Shown here: piece by piece, positions 1 through 10,361 of the stretch
Layout of the letters: each line of letters starts with the position of its first letter
Numbering within the stretch: position 1 is the first letter of the stretch
Origin: Sanderia malayensis
Taxonomy: Eukaryota > Cnidaria > Scyphozoa > Semaeostomeae > Pelagiidae
Reading direction: 5' to 3'
Length of the DNA: 64,000 bases
NCBI GenBank assembly: GCA_013076295.1
Contig: RQOL01000906.1
Location: 1,550,001-1,614,000, forward strand
Position numbers and translations under genes: made by a program
Notes under the pieces: generated by a model
What the model was told of the DNA's origin: nothing
The model's database searches: none
What the model saw: only the letters and a program-made list of their open reading frames with translations

Positions 1-366
1 GATGGATCTTCTTTTCTTTGCTAATGGCGGGTGAATCTCTCTATGCTGGAGGAACTTGCCAAGCTCGGCGAAAGTCTCAGGGCATCGGCGACACTTGTAA
101 ACGGTACGAGAAGCCCGATGTAGCTTGACATGTTGCTGCAGAAGGGTTGGATTTCTGAATCGCTTGTTGCATTTGCTGCATTTCAAGGCATTCAGCGCAC
201 GAGGCCTTCTTTGATGGTGGTGGACTATTGGAATAGTTGTGGCCTGTTCTTCGACGCATTGGACTGAAGAATTATCTCCATGAATGGGAATTTCGTTCTC
301 ATCTCCTTTGCCGAGAGTTATTACCTCGATTTGCGCTTGAAGAAGTGGTTGTGTTTGGGTATCCAT
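1..366 (-). CDS. C2H2 zinc-finger protein, N-terminal part (runs off left edge)
   Basis: Reading the minus strand from an ATG at 366-364 gives an open frame of 122 codons to the window edge, so the rest of the protein is missing. It begins MDTQTQPLLQAQIEVI and holds an acidic/polar leader of about 65 residues followed by two textbook C2H2 fingers: CSKCNKRF ending HVKLH, then CRRCPETF ending HREIH. Both have C-x2-C-x12-H-x3-H spacing. A basic KKRR stretch follows at the edge. The family generally binds DNA through such finger arrays, so a nuclear transcription factor is the likely role, but two fingers are too few to name an orthologue. An in-frame TGA lies about 100 bases upstream of the ATG, supporting this as the first coding exon. 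The gene is divergent from eEF1G. Confidence 0.75.
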   Translation of the reverse strand, partial: MDTQTQPLLQAQIEVITLGKGDENEIPIHGDNSSVQCVEEQATTIPIVHHHQRRPRALNALKCSKCNKRFRNPTLLQQHVKLHRASRTVYKCRRCPETFAELGKFLQHREIHPPLAKKRRSI

Positions 367-948
367 TGCCCGAGAGAGCGTGTGCTGTTTCGTGGAAATT
401 TCCGCGAGACGCAAGTGAATTTGGTCGAAGGGAAGCAATCCGCCCTCGTTGAATGATGCGTGTCAAAAGCGAATCGCGCAGAAGAAACGAGGTTGTGTGT
501 GGGCGCCAGGTGCTGTATAAGCCGCGGGGAATGAAACAATTAAAAGGGAGGGGGGAGTATTTCTGTTATTCCTTAATAGCACCACACCCCCAACGCGCCA
601 ATGGACAACAATGGCCACCAAAGAGGATTTTCTTAAAATGTGATCGGGTCCAAGATATCCTCATGGGCAATTACAAGTGTACTGTTGTTTGAAAACACAC
701 AAAGGAGAAAAACATTAAAGAATTAAGGTTTCAGGTCTCATACGACTAGTTTATATGTTCCAAAAACATTTTCTACTTTTATTGCCCTTTGAAAGAATTG
801 GGAGGGGAGCTCAATTAATTTATTTGTCCACGTGGGTATTTCCCAACACAACGGGTCCCTATTTCATCAACAGCATCAGCAACAAATTCATGAAAGACTG
901 CTGGCCAAAAGCGATTGCAGGCGTTTGGAAATTTCTTTTTCATTCAAA
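367..948. promoter_or_regulatory. Divergent intergenic region between zinc-finger gene and eEF1G
   Basis: This 0.6-kb stretch separates two head-to-head start codons and must hold both promoters. I see no canonical TATA box at a convincing distance. A CACGTG E-box occurs near 828. No coding frame in it looks like a known protein. Confidence 0.4.
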
Positions 949-3900
949 ATGGCTGCAGGGGTAGGTGAAAAAAGTACCATTATTAAATCGTTTCGTATCA
1001 TTTACATCTATACATAAAATATACCAAATTTTTGTCAATTTAAAAGCTTATTTTATGTAGGAAATTTTTGTTTCAGACTCTCTATACCTATCCTGATAAC
1101 TTCAGGGCCCAAAAGATTTTGATTGCTGCCGAATACAGTGGAGCTAAGGTCAACGTCTCGTCTGACTTTGAGCTTGGAACCACGAACAAAAGTGCAGAGT
1201 TCTTGAAGAAATTTCCACTGGGCAAGGTGAGTTAATGGCCTGAAATATCAATGTTCTTCAGATTATATTGTCTTAAAGTTATTTACGTCGTTTTGGCGTG
1301 GCAAGCAGAGAGGGAACCTTTATAAATGTGTATTATGACGAGGCATTAACCCACGACAAGGAGTCTAGTTCACCAGGTTCTGCTAGTTCATCAATTGCAG
1401 AATCTTTTCCAAGAATGCTTATTAAATCAAAACTTTGCTATTTTGTAGGTACCAGCATATGAAGATGCTGAAGGAAATTGTCTCTATGAAACAAGTGCTA
1501 TTATGTACTATGGTAAGTGAAGCCAAGTGTTGATTGCTTTTTTGTTTAAACATCACATCATTTTTGCAATGTTTTTTGAAAAATGTGCTCTTGACACCAT
1601 AGATCTGTGGTGGTTGGAACTTTTGATAATTTTGATGCTAGTGTAATTTTTTATTTGGGCAAATGCTAATTTTTGGCATTAGCATTTAGTGGCTTGTTAA
1701 GATGATCATTTTAAGGCAGGTTTTGCCTTTGCCAGGGCAGCTCAGCGGGTCCCCTCAGTTGACCACCACAGGTGCAACTCTTTTGTGTTGGTGCATATCT
1801 GTTGTATACAGTTTCTGCTGATTCAAGTATAAACTTATCCATGCTCATGTTCTCAGCCAAAGTCTTTGTACATTCTGCTTAGCATTTTTTATTGAATTTG
1901 ATATTTGTTGTTGTTGTCATAGTCATTCACAAAGTGGAATGATTTCATTTGTTTCAGTCTCTGATTGCAATGCCCATGGTGCAAACAAGCTAGATGCATG
2001 TCTTGTGCAGCAGTACATGTCATTTGCCGATAATGAAATTCTGCCATCTGCCTGTGCATGGACGTTTCCAACTCTTGGATTGAGACCATTCAACAGTCGG
2101 GTATGTTTTGCAGTTGGTATTGGAGTTTGGTTTTAGCTTACCAAGTCTTTTATTGTTATCAAAATAAGGGATTTGATTGAAAGACTCTAATCATATTACC
2201 AAATCTACCATGGAGGGCGTTAAGGGGTTTAAATAGTTACTCACCAACCATTTGAATTTGTTTTGATGCTTCGCCATGCATGAAGTCCTGGTGCAAAACA
2301 ATTAATAATCAGATAAAATAACTGATGAGCCAAGTATTCAAAATCACAATTATTTTCAATCATTGATTTCATGCATGGTCAGTGTGTGAAAAAATAAAAT
2401 CATGAAGATATGATAAAGTAAAGGATTGCACCATCAGAGATCATAGTTTAATCTGTTGCATTTTTTTTAACAGGAACAAGAGGCAGCCATTGCCAATGTG
2501 AAGAAATGCCTTGAGCTCCTCAACAATGCTTTATTGACAAAGACATTTTTGGTTGGAGAGCGTGTTACACTCGCTGATATCTCTGTATGCTGCAATCTTG
2601 TTCTCCTTTACAAGCAAGTTCTTGATCCCCAGACTCGCAGTGCATATGGAAATGTCAACAGATGGTTTATGACTTGCATTAACCAGCCACAATTCAAGAA
2701 AGTTCTCGGAGAAGTTAAGCTATGTGAAAAAGCTGCACAATTTGATGGTAATTAGTTGCATTAATTGTGACTTGACTTTATTGTCTTATCTTTGGCAGCC
2801 TTCCTGTTAATGTATCATGCTATATGTCAGGGTCTTGTGCATTTTTAATGCACAATGCTTCTTGTAAGCATTATGCATTAGATCATAAGATGTGACCGTG
2901 ATAGTACTGGTAAACTATGAAGGCATAGAAAGTCATTATTGCTAGCAATAATGAAGCAAGTGTTGCTGGTGTTTTAGATGGACCTCTTTTTAATGTTCAA
3001 TGGACTATTCATCAGCAGATATTTGTACAGTATTTCGTTTCAATATATTCCATTTTTGTAATAATAAAACTTGCAAAGAGAGATTGTTAATTAGAATCTC
3101 TTTTCTTAGCAAAAATGTATGAACAACTTCATCCCAAACAACCAAAGAAAGGAAAGAGTGAGAGTAAGAAACAAGAAAAGCAACCCGAAAAGCCAAAAGT
3201 GGAACCCCAACCAGCAGCACCAGTGGAGGAGAAGAAAAAGGACCCCTTTGGTCATCTGCCACCACCGTAAGTCTCTGTTGTATTTTGTGCCATTCTGTAT
3301 GGTTGTCTATTATCCAAACTAATAGAATGAATAATGCCAATCAAATCGTGTATTGGTATCACATGTGTTTATACAAAGCAATGCTTTTGCATTGCCAAAA
3401 TACTTTGACACTTTTGTGTGGCTTCAGTTGGTTTACATTTCCTATATAAATTGATTACATAGAAAAATGGTGTTTGACGAGTGGAAGAAAATGTACCGCA
3501 ACAATGATACTTTCGAAGTAGCTCTTCCCTGGTTGTGGGAGAACATTGATCGCGAGGGTTACAGTATTTGGCTTGCAGAATACAATTACAATGAAGACCT
3601 TAGAATGACATTCATGGGAAGCAATCTTGTTTCTGGAATGTTTCAACGTCTAGAGAAGCTTCGCAAAAATTGCCTTTCAAGTATGCTTATTTTTGGAACT
3701 ACCGGCAACGTTTCACTTTCTGGTGTTTGGATGTTTCGAGGACAAGAACTGGCTTTCGATGTAAGCAATTGTTTATTTTGCAACATTTCTATTTATCCTT
3801 TGTGCATGATTTTATTCAGAAGTGATACTTGATCTTTGGCATTCTTGATAATCCCATTTATTTTTATTTTTCAGCTTTGTGAAGACTGGCAGGTTGATTC

Positions 3901-4024
3901 ACCCTCTTTCAAATTTACCAAGCTTGATTGGGACAATGAAGAACACAGAAAATTGATGGGAGAATATTTGGCTCAGGAAGAGGTTGGTGGAAAGCCAGTA
4001 GTGGATGCAAAACTGTTTTGCTAG
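949..4024 (+). CDS. EEF1G: Translation elongation factor eEF1 gamma
   Basis: This is the structural gamma subunit of the eEF1B nucleotide-exchange complex, which reloads eEF1A with GTP in the cytosol. Eight coding exons: 949-960, 1077-1226, 1449-1512, 1958-2100, 2474-2747, 3110-3266, 3463-3760 and 3875-4024. They sum to 1,248 nt, or 415 residues, close to the human length of 437. The protein begins [13 protein letters not shown], as in vertebrates. Residues ~1-85 form the GST N-domain, and ~90-215 the GST C-domain with [13 protein letters not shown]. Residues ~215-255 are a Lys/Glu/Pro-rich linker, and ~255-415 the eEF1G-specific C-domain with [12 protein letters not shown] and [13 protein letters not shown]. 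The first exon codes only four residues. An AATAAA-like AAATAAAG at about 4232 may serve as the poly(A) signal. It is convergent with eIF5, whose stop lies 484 bases away. Confidence 0.97.
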
Positions 4025-4508
4025 TACTCAATGAGTAGTTATTAAAGGCAGATAATGCATCTGTTTTAATATGAATTAATTAAATCATATTGCAATATAT
4101 TATTTTTTTCTCTATTCTCATCTTCTATTGTTTGCAAGCTGGTTTAAAGCATACTATGGAAACAAGTTTGAAAAACACTGTGCATGTGGTATATATTTGC
4201 CATCAAATTATAACAGAACTTTTCATAAACAAATAAAGTTAACTAACATTGATTTACAACAGCAACAGTTTCAATGTTTAGCATGCAAGTTGTTCAAATA
4301 TTAACCAAGCACTGTTCTACAATCACACACCACTACTCCTTTACTTTGCCAGGCTCAGATGCATAAGTTGACAAGTACTTTGCAAAATGAACAATGCTGC
4401 TCTTTAAAATTAATTTGAAATAGGTAAAGAACAAATTATTATTAACAACAATCAGCAGAAATTAATCTACGAAAAAAGCAAGTACTTGATTGACAATGTT
4501 TGGAAATG
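4025..4508. other. 3' intergenic region between eEF1G and eIF5
   Basis: AT-rich sequence shared by two converging 3' ends. ATTAAA at about 4040 and AATAAA at about 4231 on the plus strand are possible eEF1G polyadenylation signals. I see no gene here. Confidence 0.5.
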
Positions 4509-6960
4509 TCAAATATCGTCAATATCGATATCATCTTCTTCAACTGGTTTTGGTGTTTCAACAGCTGCTGGCTTGTTTGTGTAAACAACATCAACTCCAT
4601 TTTCATCTTCTTCGCTTTCTGACTCTGCCTCCTTCAACCAAGTGATAAATGGCTTTGCCTTGTTGTGAATAGATGTTGCAACCTCTTTTGAAACGTAACG
4701 CTTTGATATCTGTTCATCAAAGAATAAATGTTATAAACAAGTCAAAAGAGCATGGTATTACAAATCGGTGCTACTGAAGGTAGTTGGAAAGCAAGAACAT
4801 TGGTTCTTATTCCATCACTGGGTCTTCCTTGCAAGATTTTTATCAAAAGTTTGGCTTTATGAATTGCCAGAAGGCCATGCCTACAACAAGAAAAAGAAGA
4901 GAGAGGCTTACTTTAGATGCCCATTGGATGAAGACTTCTTCCTCCACATAGTCATTGTCATAGAAGCTCTTCAACACATGTGGAACTTTTGGCATCAACT
5001 GGTCAGGATATGATTTCCCAACGAGGATTTCAAAAGCACCCATCAGATATTTCTGAGCCTTCTGATTCTCATGAAGCAACTAAAATATAGATGTTTTGTA
5101 GAATTATCATCACAAGGACCTGGCAAAAGAGAGCAGAGGCTTCCAGACTTAAAAAGCAAGAAACTTCACACTTTCAAACATACCCTGAGGAAGAGTTTAC
5201 GGTACTTCTTAATTTCTTGGACCATGTTGTCACTAAAGAGTATCTCGGCAAGAACAAGGACTGATTTATCCCTGATATCAAGGCGTTCCGCTTCAGCAAT
5301 GATCTCTTTTTCTGTCCCATCGACACCATTGGCTGTCTTGCTCTATGAAAAGGCATGAATGTATAATTCACCAAATATGCTACTCCAGGTTTGGAAAATT
5401 CAACCAAGAAAGATGTGCAGCATGTTTCCTTTTATAAAGGTGAGAAAACTTACGTTAACAAATTGGAAAAACAAGTTGATTCTTTCTGCTTCTGGTTTTT
5501 CCATGTCTTTATTCACAACAAGTCCCTTGATTCCACCTGACAAATCTTCCATTCTTCTCTTCACAGCTTCATCGGTAACATCCTCACCCCAATCATCATC
5601 AAAACCATCCTATATTCCAAAGAGATTGCAAATAATCCAGGGGGTTATACCACAAGGCAAACCAATAAAATTTGACCAGCTGCAAAAGGATAAAGTTGCA
5701 TACCGATGTTGTCGAAGTAGGAGGAGGCAAACCATTTTCTGTAAAAGGGTTCTTATCAACACCTCCTTGTTCTTCATTAGCCGAAGGACTGGTGGGTTCT
5801 CCGTTACCATTCTTATCAGAATGGTCCTTCTTTCCTTTGCCTTTCTTCCTATAATAATAAAAAGAATAGCTGGATCCAGTTTTCTAGTCAAGAACGATTC
5901 CAAAAACTGTTTTACATAAAATAAAACATGAGTGCATTATTTATGTGGCTTAGGTGAAAACTAAAAATTTTTGGAAATGGAAATTTTGCAAATCATAAAT
6001 AATTAAATACTATTTGAAAAATTGTACATAAGAATGGCAAGCTGTTTGAATAAGCTAATGATAAATAGGATTAAGAGGTTTAAGCAGTCTAAAAATAAAT
6101 TTAAAACTCCAAGAAATGCCAGAAGGCTGTCTTACCCTTTTTGTGGGGTGGCACTGACATCTTCTACCCCCGGGGGGTTTTTAATGATGAATTGGGCTGT
6201 ACGATGCTTTGTATCAACAGATCCTGTGTAACCACATGCAATGCAATGTTGATTAATCTTCTCCTTTTTCACCTGGACAGACTGTGTTATAAAAACAGGT
6301 ATGTTTAGTTATAGATTAACAGACAATATTATCAAGCTGGATTACAAGAGTATTCAAAGTAAAACAAAACCGATGATTATCATAATACAGATGTGGACAG
6401 AGACTTACAAGATCTGTTTCTGGATTCTCACATTCTGGGCACAGCACAAATCTTTCGATGAAACTATCAAGAATCTCCTGCAATTTATCTGCATCATGAG
6501 AACCATTCACAATGTAGCGGTCATTTTTCTTGTCAAACTGAGTATTTGCACCAAGCTCACAACCAAAAAATTTGGTGGGATCTGAAGTACAAATGCAAAC
6601 ATTCAAACCTAAGTTGCTTAATATATATTTATCCAAAAAATATTTCAAGATAAATACCAAGTGCAAATGTCTTACACAGTGGGGGTCTATTCAGTGATTT
6701 TGCAATATCCACCATGTTCACAACAACAGTTTTAATACCATTGCCCTTGCCTTCAACCTGAAAGACGGGAATTTTAAGAAATTTTGCACTTTGTACAAAA
6801 TGTACGAAACAACATGTATAACCTTTGTTCAGAAACCTTTTCATATCATGACGAACAAGCCTTTTATCTGGAAATAACAACATACCTTTGCTATGAGTTT
6901 AGGCATTTTATAACGGTAGAATTGGTCGGTGACCTTTCTGTTGACGTTAACCATAGCCAT
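4509..6960 (-). CDS. EIF5: Translation initiation factor eIF5
   Basis: eIF5 is the GTPase-activating protein for eIF2 during start-codon recognition in the 43S complex. Nine coding exons on the minus strand: 6960-6886, 6757-6676, 6581-6409, 6281-6136, 5848-5704, 5609-5454, 5342-5184, 5079-4912 and 4709-4509. They total 1,305 nt, or 434 residues (human 431). The N-terminus [20 protein letters not shown] keeps the GAP arginine in FYRYKM (residue 16). The zinc ribbon is formed by CPEC (~100) and CIAC (~120). A charged, low-complexity linker follows, then the C-terminal HEAT/W2 domain (~240-400, [22 protein letters not shown]) and the acidic tail ending DDIDIDDI. That acidic/aromatic C-terminus is the usual binding surface for eIF2-beta and eIF3c. 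A second ATG two codons downstream is an alternative start. Confidence 0.97.
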
Positions 6961-8694
6961 GATGAATTATTATTCTTGTTTTTACTGATATTATAACTTT
7001 TTCGACGTTTATTTCTTATATTAAATAAGAGAGTTCTTTGAGAAGAATTTTCGTAACCACATAAAGTCCTCGATACTTTTCCTGTCATAAAACCTCTATG
7101 CGGCCACTGTTTAGGGCCTCCTCCGACTATAATTCTTCTACTTGAGGAACCAATTTTGGCTGGGAAATCGTTTGTTAATGAGTAGTCTGTGAATATATAA
7201 AATAAAAGTAAGAGAAAGCGAATATATATATGTGATAAAACTGATTTGAACGTCTACTTGGATTTGAGCACGTTGCGCGAATAGATTTCTTACGCAACTC
7301 CAAAAAGCGTGCAAAAGAAAATTGTTCGCATGAAATTCCCGACAAAAGATGACCCTCGGGGCTCCCTCCATGATAAATTAATGAGAATATCATCTCGGAA
7401 ATAATAGAAAGAAGAGCATAAATATTATATAGGCCAAATCCTACCTGTTCTAGAGGAAATCATCCACCTGTTAGGGACAAATATGTCCAGATCGATTGAA
7501 ACTCAACTCGTTAAAACCAATTTTACACGGAGCTTAAAGAAAAACGAAAATAAATACATTTTGCAACACACGAAATACATACGACAACATGAAATTTCAT
7601 CTGAATTTACCCATTTATTTCTTACAGAAACATTAAACAGTTTTTTTGTAAATAAAAATTATTTCATTTTCCCATAATATGATGGCCTAAATTCGGCCTG
7701 AAGAGCCAGATATTTTATGAATTTCTAAGTGAATTTAGCATAATATGAAAAGTATCTGTTGAAACTCGATAATCGTTTGGTCACTATTAAATAAAATAAT
7801 CATATTGTCCACACAGTAACAGAAATATTGAAGCTGAAAAGCTGTACCTTCTTTCTCTCCTAAAGCCACAGCCACACGAGGACCAACATATGATAAATGA
7901 TGCGAAGTGAATACGTCATCTTAATATACCTTAAGGAAAGGCTTGAGATAGCTTACAAGAGCCAATGAAACTATTTATTGTATTTTATTAATTTTATATT
8001 TTATTTATATTCATTATATTTATTTATTTTATCGACCGAGGGGGTGGAGTTCTTGTCACCCACTTCATCCAGGGGGAGTTGCAACTGAGATGGAAGTCCC
8101 GTCCTTTTGTCTAGAGTCAAATCAATTTCCATTCCATCGATATTTCTAAATTTGAAGACAATTTCGACAATAATATCATGTTATTTATACTTTCTATAAA
8201 TAGCTGTATAAATAAGCACCATATGTATACACAGAATAGGTTAAAGAAATGTCACCCTAAACTAAACTAAATAATTTATTAAACATCTGTCTCGATATCA
8301 ATGGTATGCAATGATATCTCCATAGCAATTTATGCAAAATGGTATTCAACTGAAAGACATCTTGTGAAGAAATATTGTGCTAATCATCATCTTTAGCAAT
8401 TGTAATTAAAACAAATTATGTCGCAAAACCTCCTGCAATAGAATTATTAGCAAAAAAAGGACAAAATTTACCAGCATTCTACTCTAGATAGAAATAAAAT
8501 AGTAAATAGAAAGGTAAGTGAGTAAAATGTTAATAGAATTATGGTTTATTTTGTAGGCTAAGCAAACATACACCGTACATGGACAAAGAGCCAAAGCAAT
8601 ACAGATGACAAAACAACTTTATTGTCTTATGGTAAGTAGATCAATAGTTAAGTTCTGTGAACCATGATGTTTTGATTTTAATTTCGGTTCGGTT
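6961..8694. other. Gene-poor stretch upstream of eIF5
   Basis: It holds the eIF5 promoter and 5' leader close to 6961-7150. No firm gene is visible in the rest. One short minus-strand frame at about 7804-7925 looks protein-like but lacks a start and a clear gene context; it is listed among the findings. Confidence 0.4.
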
Positions 8695-9660
8695 GAGGCT
8701 GGGAATGGTCTCAAACTGATCAGAAGGTCCTAATTAGTAGGATTCGACCCCTTGTGAGTGATATTTCGATCTATTTCTAAATTTGATTTTTCTAACCCTA
8801 GCTTTATGTATGATAGGTAAGGTATTTAACTTGGGGCAAGAGCTCGCCTGGGGTGAACTTTGGAAATATTTATGCTAGGAGGCTGGGAATGGTCTCCAAC
8901 TGATCAGAAGGTTCTAATTAGTAGGATTCGACCCCTTGTGAGTGACATTTCCATCTATTTCGAAATTTGATTTTTCTAACCCTAGCTTTATGTATGATAT
9001 GTAATGTATTTCACTTCGGGCAAGAGCTCGCCTGGGGCCAACTTTGGAAACATTTATGCTAGGAGGCTGGGAATGGTCTCAAACTGATCAGAAGGTCCTA
9101 ATTAGTAGAATTCGACTCCTTGTGAGTGACATTTCGATCTATTTCTAAATTTGACTTTTCTAACCCTAGCTTTATAAATGATAGGTAATGTATTTAACTT
9201 GGAACAAGAGCTCGCCTGGGGTCAATTTTGGAAATATTTATGGTAGGAGGCTGGGAATGGTCTCAAACTGATCAGAAGGTCCTAATTAGTAGGATTCGAC
9301 CCCTTGTGAGTGACATTTCGATCTATTTCTAAATTTGATTTTTCTAACCCTAGCTTTATGTATGATAGGTAAGGTATTTAACTTGGGGCAAGAGCTCGCC
9401 TGGGGTGAACTTTGGAAATATTTATGCAAGGAGGCTGGGAATGGTCTCAAACTGATCAGAAGGTCCTAATTAGTAGGATTCGACCTCTTCTGAGTGACAT
9501 TTCGATCTATTTCTAAAATTGACTTTTCTAACCCTTGCTTCATGTATGCTAGGTAATGTATTTAACTTGGGAAAAGAGCTCGCCTGGGGTGAACTTTGGA
9601 AATATTTATGCAAGGAGGCTGGGAAACTTGATTTTTCCAACCCTAGCTTTATTTATGATA
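8695..9660. repeat. 184-bp tandem satellite, five full units plus a truncated sixth
   Basis: The motif GGCTGGGAATGGTCTC recurs at 8697, 8881, 9065, 9249 and 9433, an exact 184-base step each time. A sixth copy begins at 9617 but jumps after GGCTGGGAA to the middle of the unit (internal deletion). Each unit also carries GATCAGAAGG, TAACCCTAGC and AGAGCTCGCCTGGGG. Units 1 and 4 are almost identical by eye, whereas units 2, 3 and 5 differ more, so copies have not been homogenised evenly. I see no coding frame kept across units. Confidence 0.93.
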
Positions 9661-9669
9661 GGTATATTT

Positions 9670-9995
9670 TCTAAAAATGTTGCAATTTTTTTCGATATTC
9701 TTGTTCACCATAGGCTCCTGCACAGAATAAAGTTTATCCGGTCTCTCCAGCATAAAAACCTGGAGCGGCAGCCCTGAATCTAGCGACCTTTACCTTACCT
9801 TAGGCAAAAAATCTACAGGTAGATGACGACCAAGGTTCTAGTTCCTGGACTGTGGGTCACATTTTTAAAAAATGTTGTATTTTTTTCGATATTCTTGTTC
9901 ACCATAGGTTCCTGCACAGAATAAAGTTGATACGGTCTCTCTAGCATACAAACTTGGAGCGGCAGCCCTGAATCTAGCGACCTATACCTACCTAC
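9670..9995. repeat. Two-copy direct repeat, ~120 bp, 194 bp apart
   Basis: The block containing TCGATATTCTTGTTCACCAT, then CTGCACAGAATAAAGTT, and ending near GAATCTAGCGACCT occurs at about 9675-9790 and again at about 9868-9985. The step is 194 bases. It directly follows the 184-bp satellite, and both share the TATGTATGATAG-type junction, so the two repeats may belong to one larger composite element. Confidence 0.85.
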
Positions 9996-10361
9996 TTCAT
10001 GTATGATAGAAAGTTTAGAAAGCTATCCGCGGGAAATCTGGTTCCAGGAACTATTACTTTTAGAGCAAAGTTTATTTCACACTCAGAGCTTGAAGACGGT
10101 TTTGTCTGGGATGATGCATTATTTTTTAAAGTAGATTTTATATCAGAAAATTTTTAATAAAAAATTCACAAAACAGGATCTCTATTCATGAACAATTTGT
10201 AGACTTTGAAACAAAAAAATTGTAAATAATGAAATGTTGTTTCATTCATAACATTTTATCACCTTGAAAAAGAAACTTGAAATAATCACTGGATAATATT
10301 AGAATGTTACAATCTGAACATTTAACTGATATGATACATGCCAAAAAAGTTAAAGCACAAT
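9996..10361. other. Spacer downstream of the kelch gene
   Basis: AT-rich sequence between the repeats and the kelch stop codon. It presumably includes the kelch 3' UTR. I see nothing else. Confidence 0.4.

Noticed and set aside
1513..1957. Possible snoRNA in an eEF1G intron (AAGATGATCATT)
   Set aside because: Translation-factor introns often host snoRNAs, but I could not find matching C, D, H or ACA boxes at proper spacing.
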